Assembly: GCA_040754075.1 (NCBI GenBank)
Contig: JBFMDH010000015.1
Coordinates: 62,001-126,000 of the forward strand
Direction of reading: 5' to 3'
DNA from: Acidobacteriota bacterium
GTDB lineage: Bacteria > Acidobacteriota > Blastocatellia > UBA7656
DNA length: 64,000 bases
Shown: piece after piece, positions 54,005 to 61,901 of the stretch
How positions within the stretch are numbered: position 1 is the first letter of the stretch
Layout: each line of letters starts with the position of its first letter
Notes under the pieces: model-generated
The model's input: the letters and a program-made list of their open reading frames with translations, nothing else
What the model was told of the DNA's origin: nothing
Database searches by the model: none
Program-made: the position numbers and the translations under genes

Positions 54005-54340
54005 ATGAAGCGGCAAAAAGATATTCTGCTTTACAAAACCAATCTCAATGCAGCGCAGGCGCGAGCGCGGGTGAATCGTTTATTACTGTCACAAGTCGGC
54101 AGTCAATTTTGTGCAGGAGAACCTGAACCCGATGCCATCAAGGAGCACTGGCGAGTGCCTATTTTGTTCGTGACTCCCGGCATGGTTGTGGGGCAAGTAG
54201 GAGAAGCGATAATCAACTTAAACACGCTTGAATTGAAAAGCTGCACAAACCATAAACAAATTCATGAAGCCGCTGACCGCTTGAGGAAAAAACACCATGC
54301 CGCTATTAAGACCGCCTTTATACAAACAGGAAAAAGATAA
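54005..54340 (+). CDS. Small partner protein of the C39-like module
   Basis: From ATG 54005 a 111-residue protein; a TTG at 53996 is possible. Neither has a good ribosome-binding site. It starts MKRQKDILLYKTNLNAAQAR, and the centre reads EHWRVPILFVTPGMVVGQVG followed by EAIINLNTLELKSCTN, which looks like a conserved small alpha/beta domain. The C-terminus is helical and basic. The family was not recognised. It overlaps the C39-like gene by 44 nt, so the two are coupled, possibly as a toxin/immunity-like or processing pair; that is speculation. Confidence 0.55.
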   Translation: MKRQKDILLYKTNLNAAQARARVNRLLLSQVGSQFCAGEPEPDAIKEHWRVPILFVTPGMVVGQVGEAIINLNTLELKSCTNHKQIHEAADRLRKKHHAAIKTAFIQTGKR

Positions 54341-54740
54341 CTCTTGTTTGCCTGCTTGCCTGAGAATGGTGTTGGCAGTTAAAGGCGTAATGCTCTCGGA
54401 AAAAGAGGTGCGAAAACTTTGTGATTGGTCACCGCAAGGCTCTGTAACCTCGTCAGCCATAGTCGCAGCGGCGCGGGCGCTGGGCTTTTTGCATTCGTAT
54501 GAAGATTATGGGTTGCGGCTTCAGGATTTGCGCGACGAATTGCGTTCAGGGCGGTTCCCAATTGTTGGAATTGATTTGCGAGCTTATGGACAATTCGGAT
54601 TGCACGCTCAAGTTGCGGTTTCGGTAACGACCCGCGGGGTTAGAGTGCATGATCCATTGCTTGGCTCTTTTGTCACAGGCTTGCTGGTTTTTGAACAAGC
54701 TTGGAGCGGCAGTGAATTTTTGACCATCATCGTTGCATAG
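54297..54740 (+). CDS. C39-like cysteine peptidase domain protein
   Basis: A 147-residue protein. The start of a papain-like C39 fold is clear: LYKQEKDNSCLPACLRMVLA, with the catalytic Cys in NSCLPAC. A His in QFGLHAQVAVSVT and an Asp in VRVHDPLLG complete the triad, as in bacteriocin-processing peptidases and phytochelatin-synthase-like folds. There is no signal peptide, transporter domain or ATPase. Cytoplasmic stand-alone C39 proteins are common in cyanobacteria and Acidobacteria, role unknown. GAGG lies 10 nt before the ATG, inside the upstream gene. Confidence 0.7.
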   Translation: MPLLRPPLYKQEKDNSCLPACLRMVLAVKGVMLSEKEVRKLCDWSPQGSVTSSAIVAAARALGFLHSYEDYGLRLQDLRDELRSGRFPIVGIDLRAYGQFGLHAQVAVSVTTRGVRVHDPLLGSFVTGLLVFEQAWSGSEFLTIIVA

Positions 54741-54745
54741 CTAAA

Positions 54746-54803
54746 GCGTGGGGTTTGCGCCCGAACGCCCGCGCAGTCCGCAAGCCGGCACCGGCAATGA
54801 TGA
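54746..54803 (+). repeat. 58-bp direct repeat, copy 2
   Basis: The copy of 53866-53923 (two C-to-T changes). The frame is no longer part of a gene here. Sequence similarity stops shortly after the ATGATGA end. Confidence 0.9.
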
Positions 54804-54837
54804 GAATTGATCAAATTAAAAAATGAAGTACCAACTA

Positions 54838-54866
54838 GGCGGCTGCAATTTGCCGCCTTTTTATTT
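54838..54866 (+). terminator. Terminator after the second repeat copy
   Basis: Stem GGCGGC/GCCGCC with an 8-nt loop followed by TTTTTATTTT. It may be the terminator of the C39-like module, or the original one of the M14 gene before the module was inserted. Confidence 0.75.
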
Positions 54867-54913
54867 TGGGCAATTCCGGCTTTGTATTAAACTCAACGGT
54901 AAAGAGGTGCATT

Positions 54914-55165
54914 ATGGAAAAGACCTTACCGGAAATTCGTAAAGCGCGATTGCCGCACATTGATCGTTCAAGAGAAATGGCGTGAATTGCCGAAAATCGA
55001 AGCGAATATGTAGGACAATGGGTTGCCTTGGATGGTGACCGATTGATTGCTCACGGCGATAATCCGTTGGCTTTTAAGGAAAAGATACGTTCAGCAGGTG
55101 TACAGCGACCTTTCATTGTTCACATTCAGGAAGACCAGGGAGCTTATACAGGAGGTTGGTTGTGA
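54914..55165 (+). pseudogene. DUF5678 gene interrupted by an in-frame TGA
   Basis: An 83-codon frame from ATG 54914. Residues 1-23 read MEKTLPEIRKARLPHIDRSR and on to an in-frame TGA at 54983-54985. It then continues in the same frame: NRSEYVGQWVALDGDRLIAH, then GVQRPFIVHIQED. The second part is the DUF5678 pattern. TGA may stand for an original Trp TGG. If the reading frame is intact, only one base is wrong, so the loss is recent. DUF5678 genes often precede a retropepsin-like gene, whose relic follows with overlapping stop and start. Confidence 0.7.
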
Positions 55166-55318
55166 TGGATTACAACCTCAGTTTCTTTCATCGGTATTCA
55201 TTTTTCCGAGTCCACAGAGTTTTTTGTGAATGTACTTGGGCGGCTGGGATTTCTTGATAGATTGCGAATCGGATTGCTGGATTACGAGGAACTAATTTAT
55301 CTCGGCAGGTATGAATAA
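55164..55318 (+). pseudogene. Retropepsin-like (aspartic protease family) gene with internal deletion
   Basis: The start (MDYNLS, ATG 55164) and the end are present but in incompatible frames. The second frame reads ESTEFFVNVLGRLGFLDRLR, then IGLLDYEELIYLGRY before TAA at 55316. This matches the C-terminal part of small retropepsin-like proteins. The central part with the DTGA active site is missing, so it is not functional. Confidence 0.6.
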
Positions 55319-55325
55319 GAGGCGG

Positions 55326-55381
55326 TGACCAATCCGATGTGGCGACATCAGACACCGGACGAATTCTTTTGATTTTTAATG
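55326..55381 (+). repeat. Degraded fragment of the M14 gene 3' part
   Basis: About 56 nt similar to 53785-53840, with several substitutions, encoding TNPMWRHQT before it degenerates. It stands after the retropepsin relic, so the two M14 fragments in this patch are in the reverse of their order in the intact gene. Confidence 0.75.
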
Positions 55382-55414
55382 AACCCGTTTTCACCAACCA
55401 ATATGGAGATGTAG

Positions 55415-57685
55415 CTATTTCAGTTGGAGCAGTGCCACGTCAAAGGTGGTATTAACACGGGTATACGCCAAAGCTTCACCATCGGGTGACCAGGCGTAAG
55501 CGGCGATCCACTGGTCTGCGCCCAGCGCCGTCAGCGGTCGCGCCTCCTCACCATCTAACAACTGTACCCAGATGTTTTTTGAGGTAGACTGGGAATTAAT
55601 ATAAGTCAGCGCCCGACCGTCTCGGGTCCACTCTAACTTTACTTCAGCGGCGATGTCGAAATAGCGGAATGGCTCGTTTTCGTCGAGTCGCCGCACGGCG
55701 ACCTGCATTTGCTTATTTTGCTCATCGAAGAAACTGTAGGCGAGCATCTTACCATCAGGCGAAATCGCCCAGACCTTTACCGGGGCAGCCTCGACTAACT
55801 CCTCCTTGCCGCCGGTTATCGGCACCTTCCACACCTGCCAACTTCCCTGTACATCCGCCGTGTAATACACCCATTGACTATCAGGCGATGTTTGCGGCTT
55901 GAATACTCCCACATGGGAATGAGTGAGTTGAACCGGATCGTCTCCATTCACGGTCATGCGCCAGATTTGAGCGCTGCCGGAGCGCGTTGAATAGAAGACC
56001 ATAAAGCGCCCGTCAGGGGTAACAGAGGCGTCAGCGTTGTGTCCGGGTGCGGAAGTGAGTTGTTGGCGATGACTACCATCGATTGTCATCTTACAGATTT
56101 GACTAACGCCGTTTTCGTAGGCGTTATAAACAAGTTGCTTGTCGGGTGTCCAGGACAAACCGTAATACCAGCCCCTCGAACTGCTTGCCAGTGACACAGC
56201 CTGTCTGGGGGCGTCTTTGGGCATCAACCAGAGATTGGTTGTGCCGCCGGATACTTCACTAACGACCGTGCGACCGTCAGCGGTGATCGTAAGTCCTTTG
56301 TAATTATTCCAGTCGTTGGTCAGTTGCTGTACCTCACCACCGGGATAAGCGACAAAATAGATTTGCGGGAGATTGGTTTGCGCATCAACGGCATTCATCA
56401 TCAGACCGCTCTTGTCCGGCAACCATGCCGCCGCAATAATGCGTTCGCGCCGGGGTTGAATCAGGCGATGTTCGGTGCCACCTGAAGCGGGAATTTCCGC
56501 CAGATAATGGAAGTAACCTTCTGGCGTATATTGGCGGAACACATACAGGATGTTCGTCCCATCCGGCGACCAACCGAGCGAATTGAACCTTGAGTTCGTA
56601 TCAATGGTCGAGAGAATCTGCTCGTTTGTGCCGTCTCTGTTGCAAATCATCAAGCGGGAGAGTCCCGGAATTTGATTGGTACGGATGAAGGCAATGTGCT
56701 TCCCGTCGGGCGACTCAAACGCACTATTCACATGACTGATTACCTTTTGTGAGTGCCCGCCAAGAACGGGTACACGAAAGAGCGCGCCCTGGAGATTCTC
56801 TCCATCATCGACCAGCAAATAATAGATATAGTTACTATCGGCTGAGAAAAGCACCCCCCAATAATTACAGGTCGGCTGAAGGTGGGACGGAATGGGCGGA
56901 AGAATTTCTATCGTACTCCCTGTCGACAGGTGTTGGACACGCAGGCTGCGAGTCTGAGGTCTCAACCAGATATAGACCAGATATTGCCCGTTCGGCGAAA
57001 TGGCTGCGCCGTAAACATCGCCACTGTTTGTCAAGATTGTCGGCTGGGTAATACGGATTGAAATGGCTTTGAGTTTGTTGGCTGATGAAGGGCTAGCGGT
57101 CCGCCAATAATAGCCAATGGCTCCGACAAGCAGGATGAGGGGAAGAAGCCCTACTGCGAGCCTTGCCTTAGGAGTTTTTATCACCTCCTCAATAGCGCGA
57201 TAGGGTTTCGGCGCTGACATCAGCGACCGGGAAGGCTGCGTCAATGCCGGTTCAGCAACCGGATTTGCCGACTCACGTTCTTCGATGTCTTCAATGACAA
57301 TCTTGATTCCCTCAAACTGCTCGGCAAATGCTAAATGGGGAGACGATGGCTTTGCTTCGTTTACCTTGGCAATAAAGATGTAGCCGCGTCGTGGCACGGT
57401 TTTGATCAGGTTATGCGCGTTGTCGTGCAATGCCGCCCGCGCTTCTTTCAGGCATTGAACCAGAGAATTATCGGTAACAATGGCATCCGCCCACACTACT
57501 TCGACCAATTCGTCTTTACTCACCAGGCGGTTGGAATTTTCTACCAGATAACGCAGCACTTCAAAAACTTTTGGTCGCAGTTTTACCGGTTCGCCATTGT
57601 GAAGCAGGCAACCCTGAGTCAGGTCGAGGGCGAATTCACCGAAAGAATAAATTCGAGGGGTGGTCGGCTGCATGACAGGATTCAA
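55415..57685 (-). CDS. Winged-helix regulator with membrane helix and TolB-like propeller
   Basis: A 756-residue protein of CadC-like build. Residues about 10-110 are an OmpR/PhoB-type winged helix: YSFGEFALDLTQGCLLHNGE, then VKLRPKVFEVLRYLVENSNR, VVWADAIVTDNSLVQCLKEA and TVPRRGYIFIAKV. A membrane helix is near 175-193 (LAVGLLPLILLVGAIGYYW). The rest is a periplasmic TolB/PD40 beta-propeller with ISPNGQYLVYIWL, SPDGKHIAFIR, WSPDGTNILYVF, and SPDGEALAYTR repeats. It may sense a periplasmic ligand and bind DNA directly. Direct repeats with an 11-nt period lie just upstream, a likely binding site. Confidence 0.9.
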   Translation of the reverse strand: MNPVMQPTTPRIYSFGEFALDLTQGCLLHNGEPVKLRPKVFEVLRYLVENSNRLVSKDELVEVVWADAIVTDNSLVQCLKEARAALHDNAHNLIKTVPRRGYIFIAKVNEAKPSSPHLAFAEQFEGIKIVIEDIEERESANPVAEPALTQPSRSLMSAPKPYRAIEEVIKTPKARLAVGLLPLILLVGAIGYYWRTASPSSANKLKAISIRITQPTILTNSGDVYGAAISPNGQYLVYIWLRPQTRSLRVQHLSTGSTIEILPPIPSHLQPTCNYWGVLFSADSNYIYYLLVDDGENLQGALFRVPVLGGHSQKVISHVNSAFESPDGKHIAFIRTNQIPGLSRLMICNRDGTNEQILSTIDTNSRFNSLGWSPDGTNILYVFRQYTPEGYFHYLAEIPASGGTEHRLIQPRRERIIAAAWLPDKSGLMMNAVDAQTNLPQIYFVAYPGGEVQQLTNDWNNYKGLTITADGRTVVSEVSGGTTNLWLMPKDAPRQAVSLASSSRGWYYGLSWTPDKQLVYNAYENGVSQICKMTIDGSHRQQLTSAPGHNADASVTPDGRFMVFYSTRSGSAQIWRMTVNGDDPVQLTHSHVGVFKPQTSPDSQWVYYTADVQGSWQVWKVPITGGKEELVEAAPVKVWAISPDGKMLAYSFFDEQNKQMQVAVRRLDENEPFRYFDIAAEVKLEWTRDGRALTYINSQSTSKNIWVQLLDGEEARPLTALGADQWIAAYAWSPDGEALAYTRVNTTFDVALLQLK

Positions 57686-57721
57686 GCGGCTTTATCGGAG
57701 GTTGAGGTAATGTTCCGCGTT

Positions 57722-57754
57722 TTTTCACTAAATTTTCACTGAACTTTCATTACT
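57722..57754. promoter_or_regulatory. Three 11-bp-phased direct repeats, likely winged-helix binding site
   Basis: TTTTCACTAAA, TTTTCACTGAA and CTTTCATTACT follow each other exactly, one helical turn apart, 37 nt upstream of the winged-helix/TolB gene and 135 nt upstream of the divergent 76-residue gene. OmpR/PhoB-type winged helices bind direct repeats with 10-11-bp spacing, so auto-regulation is plausible. Confidence 0.6.
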
Positions 57755-57888
57755 TTAGTTGCGGTCAACTGATAATTTCTGCGTCGTTAGTCAGACGAGA
57801 AAGCAACCTGGTGCAGACCGCCAGATGCAAGCGGCTGTGATTATAAATCCGACACCATGCAAAAATCTACTGCCAAAGGAGAAGAAGG

Positions 57889-58119
57889 TTGACGACCAAA
57901 CGCCGCATCAAAATTACGGTTTTTCGCTGCCAGCGATTCGCAAGTACAGAGGTGATTGCTGAGCCACCCTCACAACCGTCAACGACTGTCGTTACTGAAA
58001 ACCTGGTCGATGAGATATCCACACTGGTTAAACGATTGACCGGAGATTCCCTCAATCGCTTAACCGATAAACCGGCGTTAATCAGCGCGGACGACGATTC
58101 CCAAAGCAAAATTGAGTAG
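57889..58119 (+). CDS. 76-residue protein with TTG start
   Basis: TTG 57889 has AAGGAG 7 nt upstream. The protein starts MTTKRRIKITVFRCQRFAST and is polar and Thr/Ser-rich, ending in an acidic stretch (ISADDDSQSKIE). The basic KRRIKIT-type N-terminus resembles small proteins seen near regulators in Blastocatellia. Function unknown. It is divergent from the winged-helix/TolB gene. Confidence 0.5.
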   Translation: MTTKRRIKITVFRCQRFASTEVIAEPPSQPSTTVVTENLVDEISTLVKRLTGDSLNRLTDKPALISADDDSQSKIE

Positions 58120-58518
58120 AAACCTCAACGCGCGAAAATTCACCTGCCGGCAAAATTCGGGAGATAAGGTCTTGAAAAAAACGGTCACCAACCAAGCTGT
58201 CTTTATCGGTTTGACCCCGGTGCTGTTTTTTGCCCTTGATCTTGAGCAACAACAGCGGCGCGGATTGGTTGCGGCAGGCACGCATCAATGCCAATTCAAA
58301 CTCCGACTTGAGCACAACCAACGATAGCGCAAGCAAATTGATGTTGGGAGAAGCGCCGCAACCGGCGAAGCTATCGGTCAATAATCCGGATATGCCGATG
58401 ACCTGAATTCTACTCGGCGATCCGTCACTGAAACTGCACTAAGTTGTAAACCTTAATAATCCCACTATAGGGAACTCACGGTTTAATAGATTATGAACTG
58501 TTCAAGAAAGGAGAGAGT
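58120..58518. other. Gene-free stretch upstream of the WD40 gene
   Basis: About 400 nt. Frames of 71 and 99 codons on opposite strands overlap each other and show no family signature or start signal, so I call neither. AAAGGAGAG before ATG 58519 belongs to the next gene. Confidence 0.4.
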
Positions 58519-59592
58519 ATGAAAAAAGTTATTCTGGCGCTGATTTTTGCGGCTTTTTCTGTGACAGCGACGAAATCCCTGAACGCTCTCGATGGTGAAC
58601 CTTTTCCCGGCAGTTTTTTTGCGCCAAGTCCGGTTTATTCAATCGCCGTCAGCCCGGATGGCAAGATGGTTGCCAGTGGGTACGATTATGGCATCGTCCG
58701 ATTGTGGGATGTGGCAACGGGAAAAGAACTGCGGAAATTCCAGGGGCGGCAAGGGTGGGTCTTTAAAGTCGCGTTCAGCAGCGATGGCAAACTGCTGGTG
58801 AGCGGAACTGCCGATAAAGCGGTCACTATCTGGGATATTTCTGCGGGTAAAGAACTCCGCACAATTAGCGATCCCGGAATGGGAACTCAAATGGCAGTAA
58901 GCGCCGATGGGAAAATAGTGGCTCTGGCAGGGTTTTATGCCGAAAAAACCAAGAGAATAAAAATTTGGGACCTCTCCACGGGAACCGAAGTACAAACCTT
59001 CGGTTCGTTGACTGAACTCGGGGCGTACGGTCAGTTTAGTGAACTTCGCGCGATTGCCTTCAGCCCGAATGGAAAGAGTCTGGCTGCCAGTTGTGCTGAA
59101 GGCAACATTGACCGGCAAGTCAGTCAGTTCGGGGTTCATCTATGGGAGATTTCGACCGGCAAGCATCTGGGGAAAATCAATCGAAATTTTGTCAATGGCA
59201 TTGCTTTCCGGGCAGACGGGAAAATGCTTGCGGCTGCCAGCGGCGACACCTCGATTTATCTGTGGGACCTGAGCGTCGGCGCGGAACACAGTCCGCTCAA
59301 AGGCAGCGGAACCCGAGTCTGGACAGTCGCCTTTAGCCCGGATGGCAACACCCTGGCAAGTGGCGGAGGGTTTGACACTACTTATAATGAAGCCATCCTC
59401 TGGGATGTAGCCTCGGGGTTAGAAAGCCGCAGGCTCAAAAGCCACCTCAAGAATTTGACCTGTCTGGCATTCACCCCCGATGGCAAGACTTTGCTGAGCA
59501 GTAGTGCTGACGGCACCATTAAAATATGGGGAATGCCCGATGGCAGGTTGCTTCGCACCTTAGCCATCGATGCCGGTCTAATCCCACAATAA
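58519..59592 (+). CDS. Exported WD40-repeat protein
   Basis: A 357-residue protein. The signal peptide (VILALIFAAFSVTATKSLNA) is followed by a WD40 propeller of six or seven blades, e.g. SIAVSPDGKMVASGYDYGIV-RLWD, VAFSSDGKLLVSGTADKAV-TIWD, RAIAFSPNGKSLAASCAEGN, VAFSPDGNTLASGGGFD and CLAFTPDGKTLLSSSADGTI. AAAGGAGAG is just before the ATG. Such proteins are scaffolds; an export signal on a WD40 protein is common in Acidobacteria. It may be controlled by the divergent winged-helix protein, but no site was seen directly upstream. Confidence 0.88.
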   Translation: MKKVILALIFAAFSVTATKSLNALDGEPFPGSFFAPSPVYSIAVSPDGKMVASGYDYGIVRLWDVATGKELRKFQGRQGWVFKVAFSSDGKLLVSGTADKAVTIWDISAGKELRTISDPGMGTQMAVSADGKIVALAGFYAEKTKRIKIWDLSTGTEVQTFGSLTELGAYGQFSELRAIAFSPNGKSLAASCAEGNIDRQVSQFGVHLWEISTGKHLGKINRNFVNGIAFRADGKMLAAASGDTSIYLWDLSVGAEHSPLKGSGTRVWTVAFSPDGNTLASGGGFDTTYNEAILWDVASGLESRRLKSHLKNLTCLAFTPDGKTLLSSSADGTIKIWGMPDGRLLRTLAIDAGLIPQ

Positions 59593-59797
59593 AAGACCGG
59601 ATTATTCTGCCTGATTGAATCTGGTGAACTCTCCAATCGGGCTGCGAAGTCTTCAATCCATTATTGCCTGATCGAGTAAAAGCTTCTCGCTCGGGACTTG
59701 CCAATTATTTTGTTATTCACGGGACGCTTGGATGAACGTTTTCCAGGGTTCCATTCCATTGACCCGGGTATTGGCTAATCACCCTACGGAGGTAAAC

Positions 59798-60283
59798 ATG
59801 ATTTTAAAATCTTTACAATTACTGTTGCTGTTTATGGTTTCGGCAATCACCGTTTCGGCTCAACTTGACCGCGCGCGCGCCGATCCCTATGCAGACTTTA
59901 AGCGTTACTATGACGACACCGTTAAATACGCCGAGCAAAAAGATCGGGATAGCGCCTTGAAGGCGAGCAACGATTTAAGAGAACGTGCGCTTGCCGCAAT
60001 CTCTGGACTCTCGCAAGATGCGCCCAGTCGCTTGAATGATGGAAATCTTCGAGATTTGGCAAATCAGGCGCAGGCGTTCATCGAGGCGATTCGCGATTTT
60101 AGCGGAAGATTACAAAACCTTCAGGATAAGCTGAAAAGGACGGGCGAGGATTATTCATCGGAGGTATCCAGCCTGAAAAGTTCCTATGATAATTTCAATG
60201 AGAAATTCAATATCATCTGGACAAATCTACAGCTTGCAGGACGAGCTTTGAAAGCTGCCTGCATGCAGGGCTGCATCCCTTGA
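59798..60283 (+). CDS. Secreted coiled-coil protein
   Basis: From ATG 59798 (GGAGG 5 nt upstream) a 161-residue protein. The signal peptide (LQLLLLFMVSAITVSAQ) is followed by a helical, charged mature part, with a heptad-like EAIRDFSGRLQNLQDKLKRT and SEVSSLKSSYDNFNEKFNII. Two Cys near the C-terminus (AACMQGC) may form a disulfide. No family was recognised. It lies between the WD40 gene and a gene of unknown function, all on the same strand. Confidence 0.65.
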   Translation: MILKSLQLLLLFMVSAITVSAQLDRARADPYADFKRYYDDTVKYAEQKDRDSALKASNDLRERALAAISGLSQDAPSRLNDGNLRDLANQAQAFIEAIRDFSGRLQNLQDKLKRTGEDYSSEVSSLKSSYDNFNEKFNIIWTNLQLAGRALKAACMQGCIP

Positions 60284-60419
60284 ATTTGATTACCGGTTTT
60301 AACCGGAATTACTCAATCCGGATTTTATGACCGTATTGCTGATGCCGGCAGTGCGGTCTCTATCTTCAGCGTCCATGAAAAAAGGAGTGAGTAAGAAAAT
60401 GCCTACCTTCATTTGAAGG

Positions 60420-60443
60420 CACGCTCAGCGTGGTTTGTTTTTT
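60420..60443 (+). terminator. Probable terminator after the coiled-coil gene
   Basis: Stem CACGC/GCGTG with a 3-nt loop and a T-rich tract TTTGTTTTTT. Another small hairpin (CCTTC/GAAGG) is just upstream. The palindrome CCGGTTTTAACCGG lies at about 60292. Confidence 0.5.
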
Positions 60444-60510
60444 ACCTCATGAAATTAACCGGTAAACTCTTATCTATTTTCACTGCAAAGCAGCAGGAGG
60501 GAGGATAATA

Positions 60511-61713
60511 ATGCAGGCACCCCCAAGCATTTACTCCTTGGCGCAACAATATCTGCAACATCGCAAAATTAAACTGGCGCATATTCTCACCCTCGAAAAA
60601 GTCAATCAGGCGATTGCCGCCAGCGGCGCAGGGCTTGATCACACGATTGGCGAACAGGTGATTGCCCTTGGCGATGATTCATATCGTGATGAATTCGATA
60701 TGTTTTTCATGCTGACCGATAGACGACTGGCGGGGCGCGTGTTGTTTCATAATCGCCGGAGATTTTTTAATCTCGAACTCAACGACCTGGCTCGTTTGCA
60801 ATTCGACTTCTTGAATCCAGCGCCGTGTTTTCAATATTTATCCAGCCCTGAATCTCTGGCGAAGTTGTCGGCGGCGCTTGGTAAACCGACACCGGAAATC
60901 GCGCTGTTACTGGAAGACCTCATGAATCTCTTTCACCTGCCGGATGCGCTGATCGTTGAGCCGATGAAAAAGCCGTTAATCAATTTTCTTGCGGCGCTCA
61001 ATCAAATTCCCCCTGAACAACTCTTGCCGCCCAGCCAACTGCTTGTGCAACCAACTCCCGAAGACCCGACAGGCGCTCAATGGGCTTTATCGTTGACGCG
61101 ACATGCCTCATGCGTGCAGGCGCTTCAAATGGCGCTCTCAGCCTACAGGCGAGGCTGGCTGACAGCCGAACTTGCCGGAGATTTTACCTCGCGGGTGATG
61201 CTGCTCAATAAAACCCTGTTGTATGGCAGAGGCAGGATGAACGGTTGGTGGTTGAGTCCACTATCATTGAACGATTTGGTTTTCGCGTTCTGTCGTTTGT
61301 TTGGCAACCCCGCGTATTACCAGCAACAGGGCGACATTCACCTTTACGATTTCGATATCAAGAAAGGCGGCGCAGGAAAGGCGCTGGCGGCTTCGGCAGT
61401 CGGACTCGCTGCGGCAGCGATACTTGGCGTTGGCTGGGTGAGTTTGCCCGGTAAAGCCATTCACAATTTGCGTGTGAAGTTGATGGAAGCGTCATCTCTA
61501 TGCGGATTTTCCATAGCGGGTCTTTGTGAAAATAATTACCTGCCGCTTTATGCCGCGCGTTATGATTTGTTCGACAATCTCGCCCGAATGTTGATTGAAC
61601 AGGAGACGCAGCTTACTTTATTAAGGTGTGCGTTCGGATGGACTGAACCGCCACATTTACTCGCCACCAAGCCCCCGACAATGGTCGAAGCGCGGTTCGG
61701 GGAACTGCAATAA
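60511..61713 (+). CDS. Protein of unknown function with glycine/alanine membrane-like segment
   Basis: A 400-residue protein, ATG 60511 with AGGAGGGAGG upstream. No signal peptide. An N-terminal part (about 1-140) contains HTIGEQVIALGDDSYRDEFD and FFMLTDRRLAGRVLFHNRRR, reminiscent of PH-like membrane-sensor domains; the centre is helical. Near residue 290-315 a small hydrophobic segment is seen (ALAASAVGLAAAAILGVGWV). YDLFDNLARMLIEQETQLTL precedes the end. I do not recognise the family. It lies in a run of exported proteins, but its own location is uncertain. Confidence 0.6.
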   Translation: MQAPPSIYSLAQQYLQHRKIKLAHILTLEKVNQAIAASGAGLDHTIGEQVIALGDDSYRDEFDMFFMLTDRRLAGRVLFHNRRRFFNLELNDLARLQFDFLNPAPCFQYLSSPESLAKLSAALGKPTPEIALLLEDLMNLFHLPDALIVEPMKKPLINFLAALNQIPPEQLLPPSQLLVQPTPEDPTGAQWALSLTRHASCVQALQMALSAYRRGWLTAELAGDFTSRVMLLNKTLLYGRGRMNGWWLSPLSLNDLVFAFCRLFGNPAYYQQQGDIHLYDFDIKKGGAGKALAASAVGLAAAAILGVGWVSLPGKAIHNLRVKLMEASSLCGFSIAGLCENNYLPLYAARYDLFDNLARMLIEQETQLTLLRCAFGWTEPPHLLATKPPTMVEARFGELQ

Positions 61714-61901
61714 CTTTTTATCCAAGTTGACTTCGTTTTCTTTATGCGATAGAAAAGCTGTAATCGAAAAAACGACCGGAATCTTTGTTCCTCATCAAGT
61801 GATTATTTCGATGCTTGCCCCTGTGATAAATCAGAATAATTTGCACTCTCGTTGGGGTTTTGATAGAAAATCCTGACCAAAAATAATATTGGGGGCTAGT
61901 C

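Noticed and set aside
58082-58381. 99-codon minus-strand frame upstream of the WD40 gene
   Set aside because: It overlaps the better-supported 76-residue gene at one end, has no clear start signal, and no family was recognised.
58450-58475. CCCACTATAGGGA resembles part of a phage T7-type promoter
   Set aside because: The match is partial, there is no phage gene in the window, and the conserved upstream half is missing.
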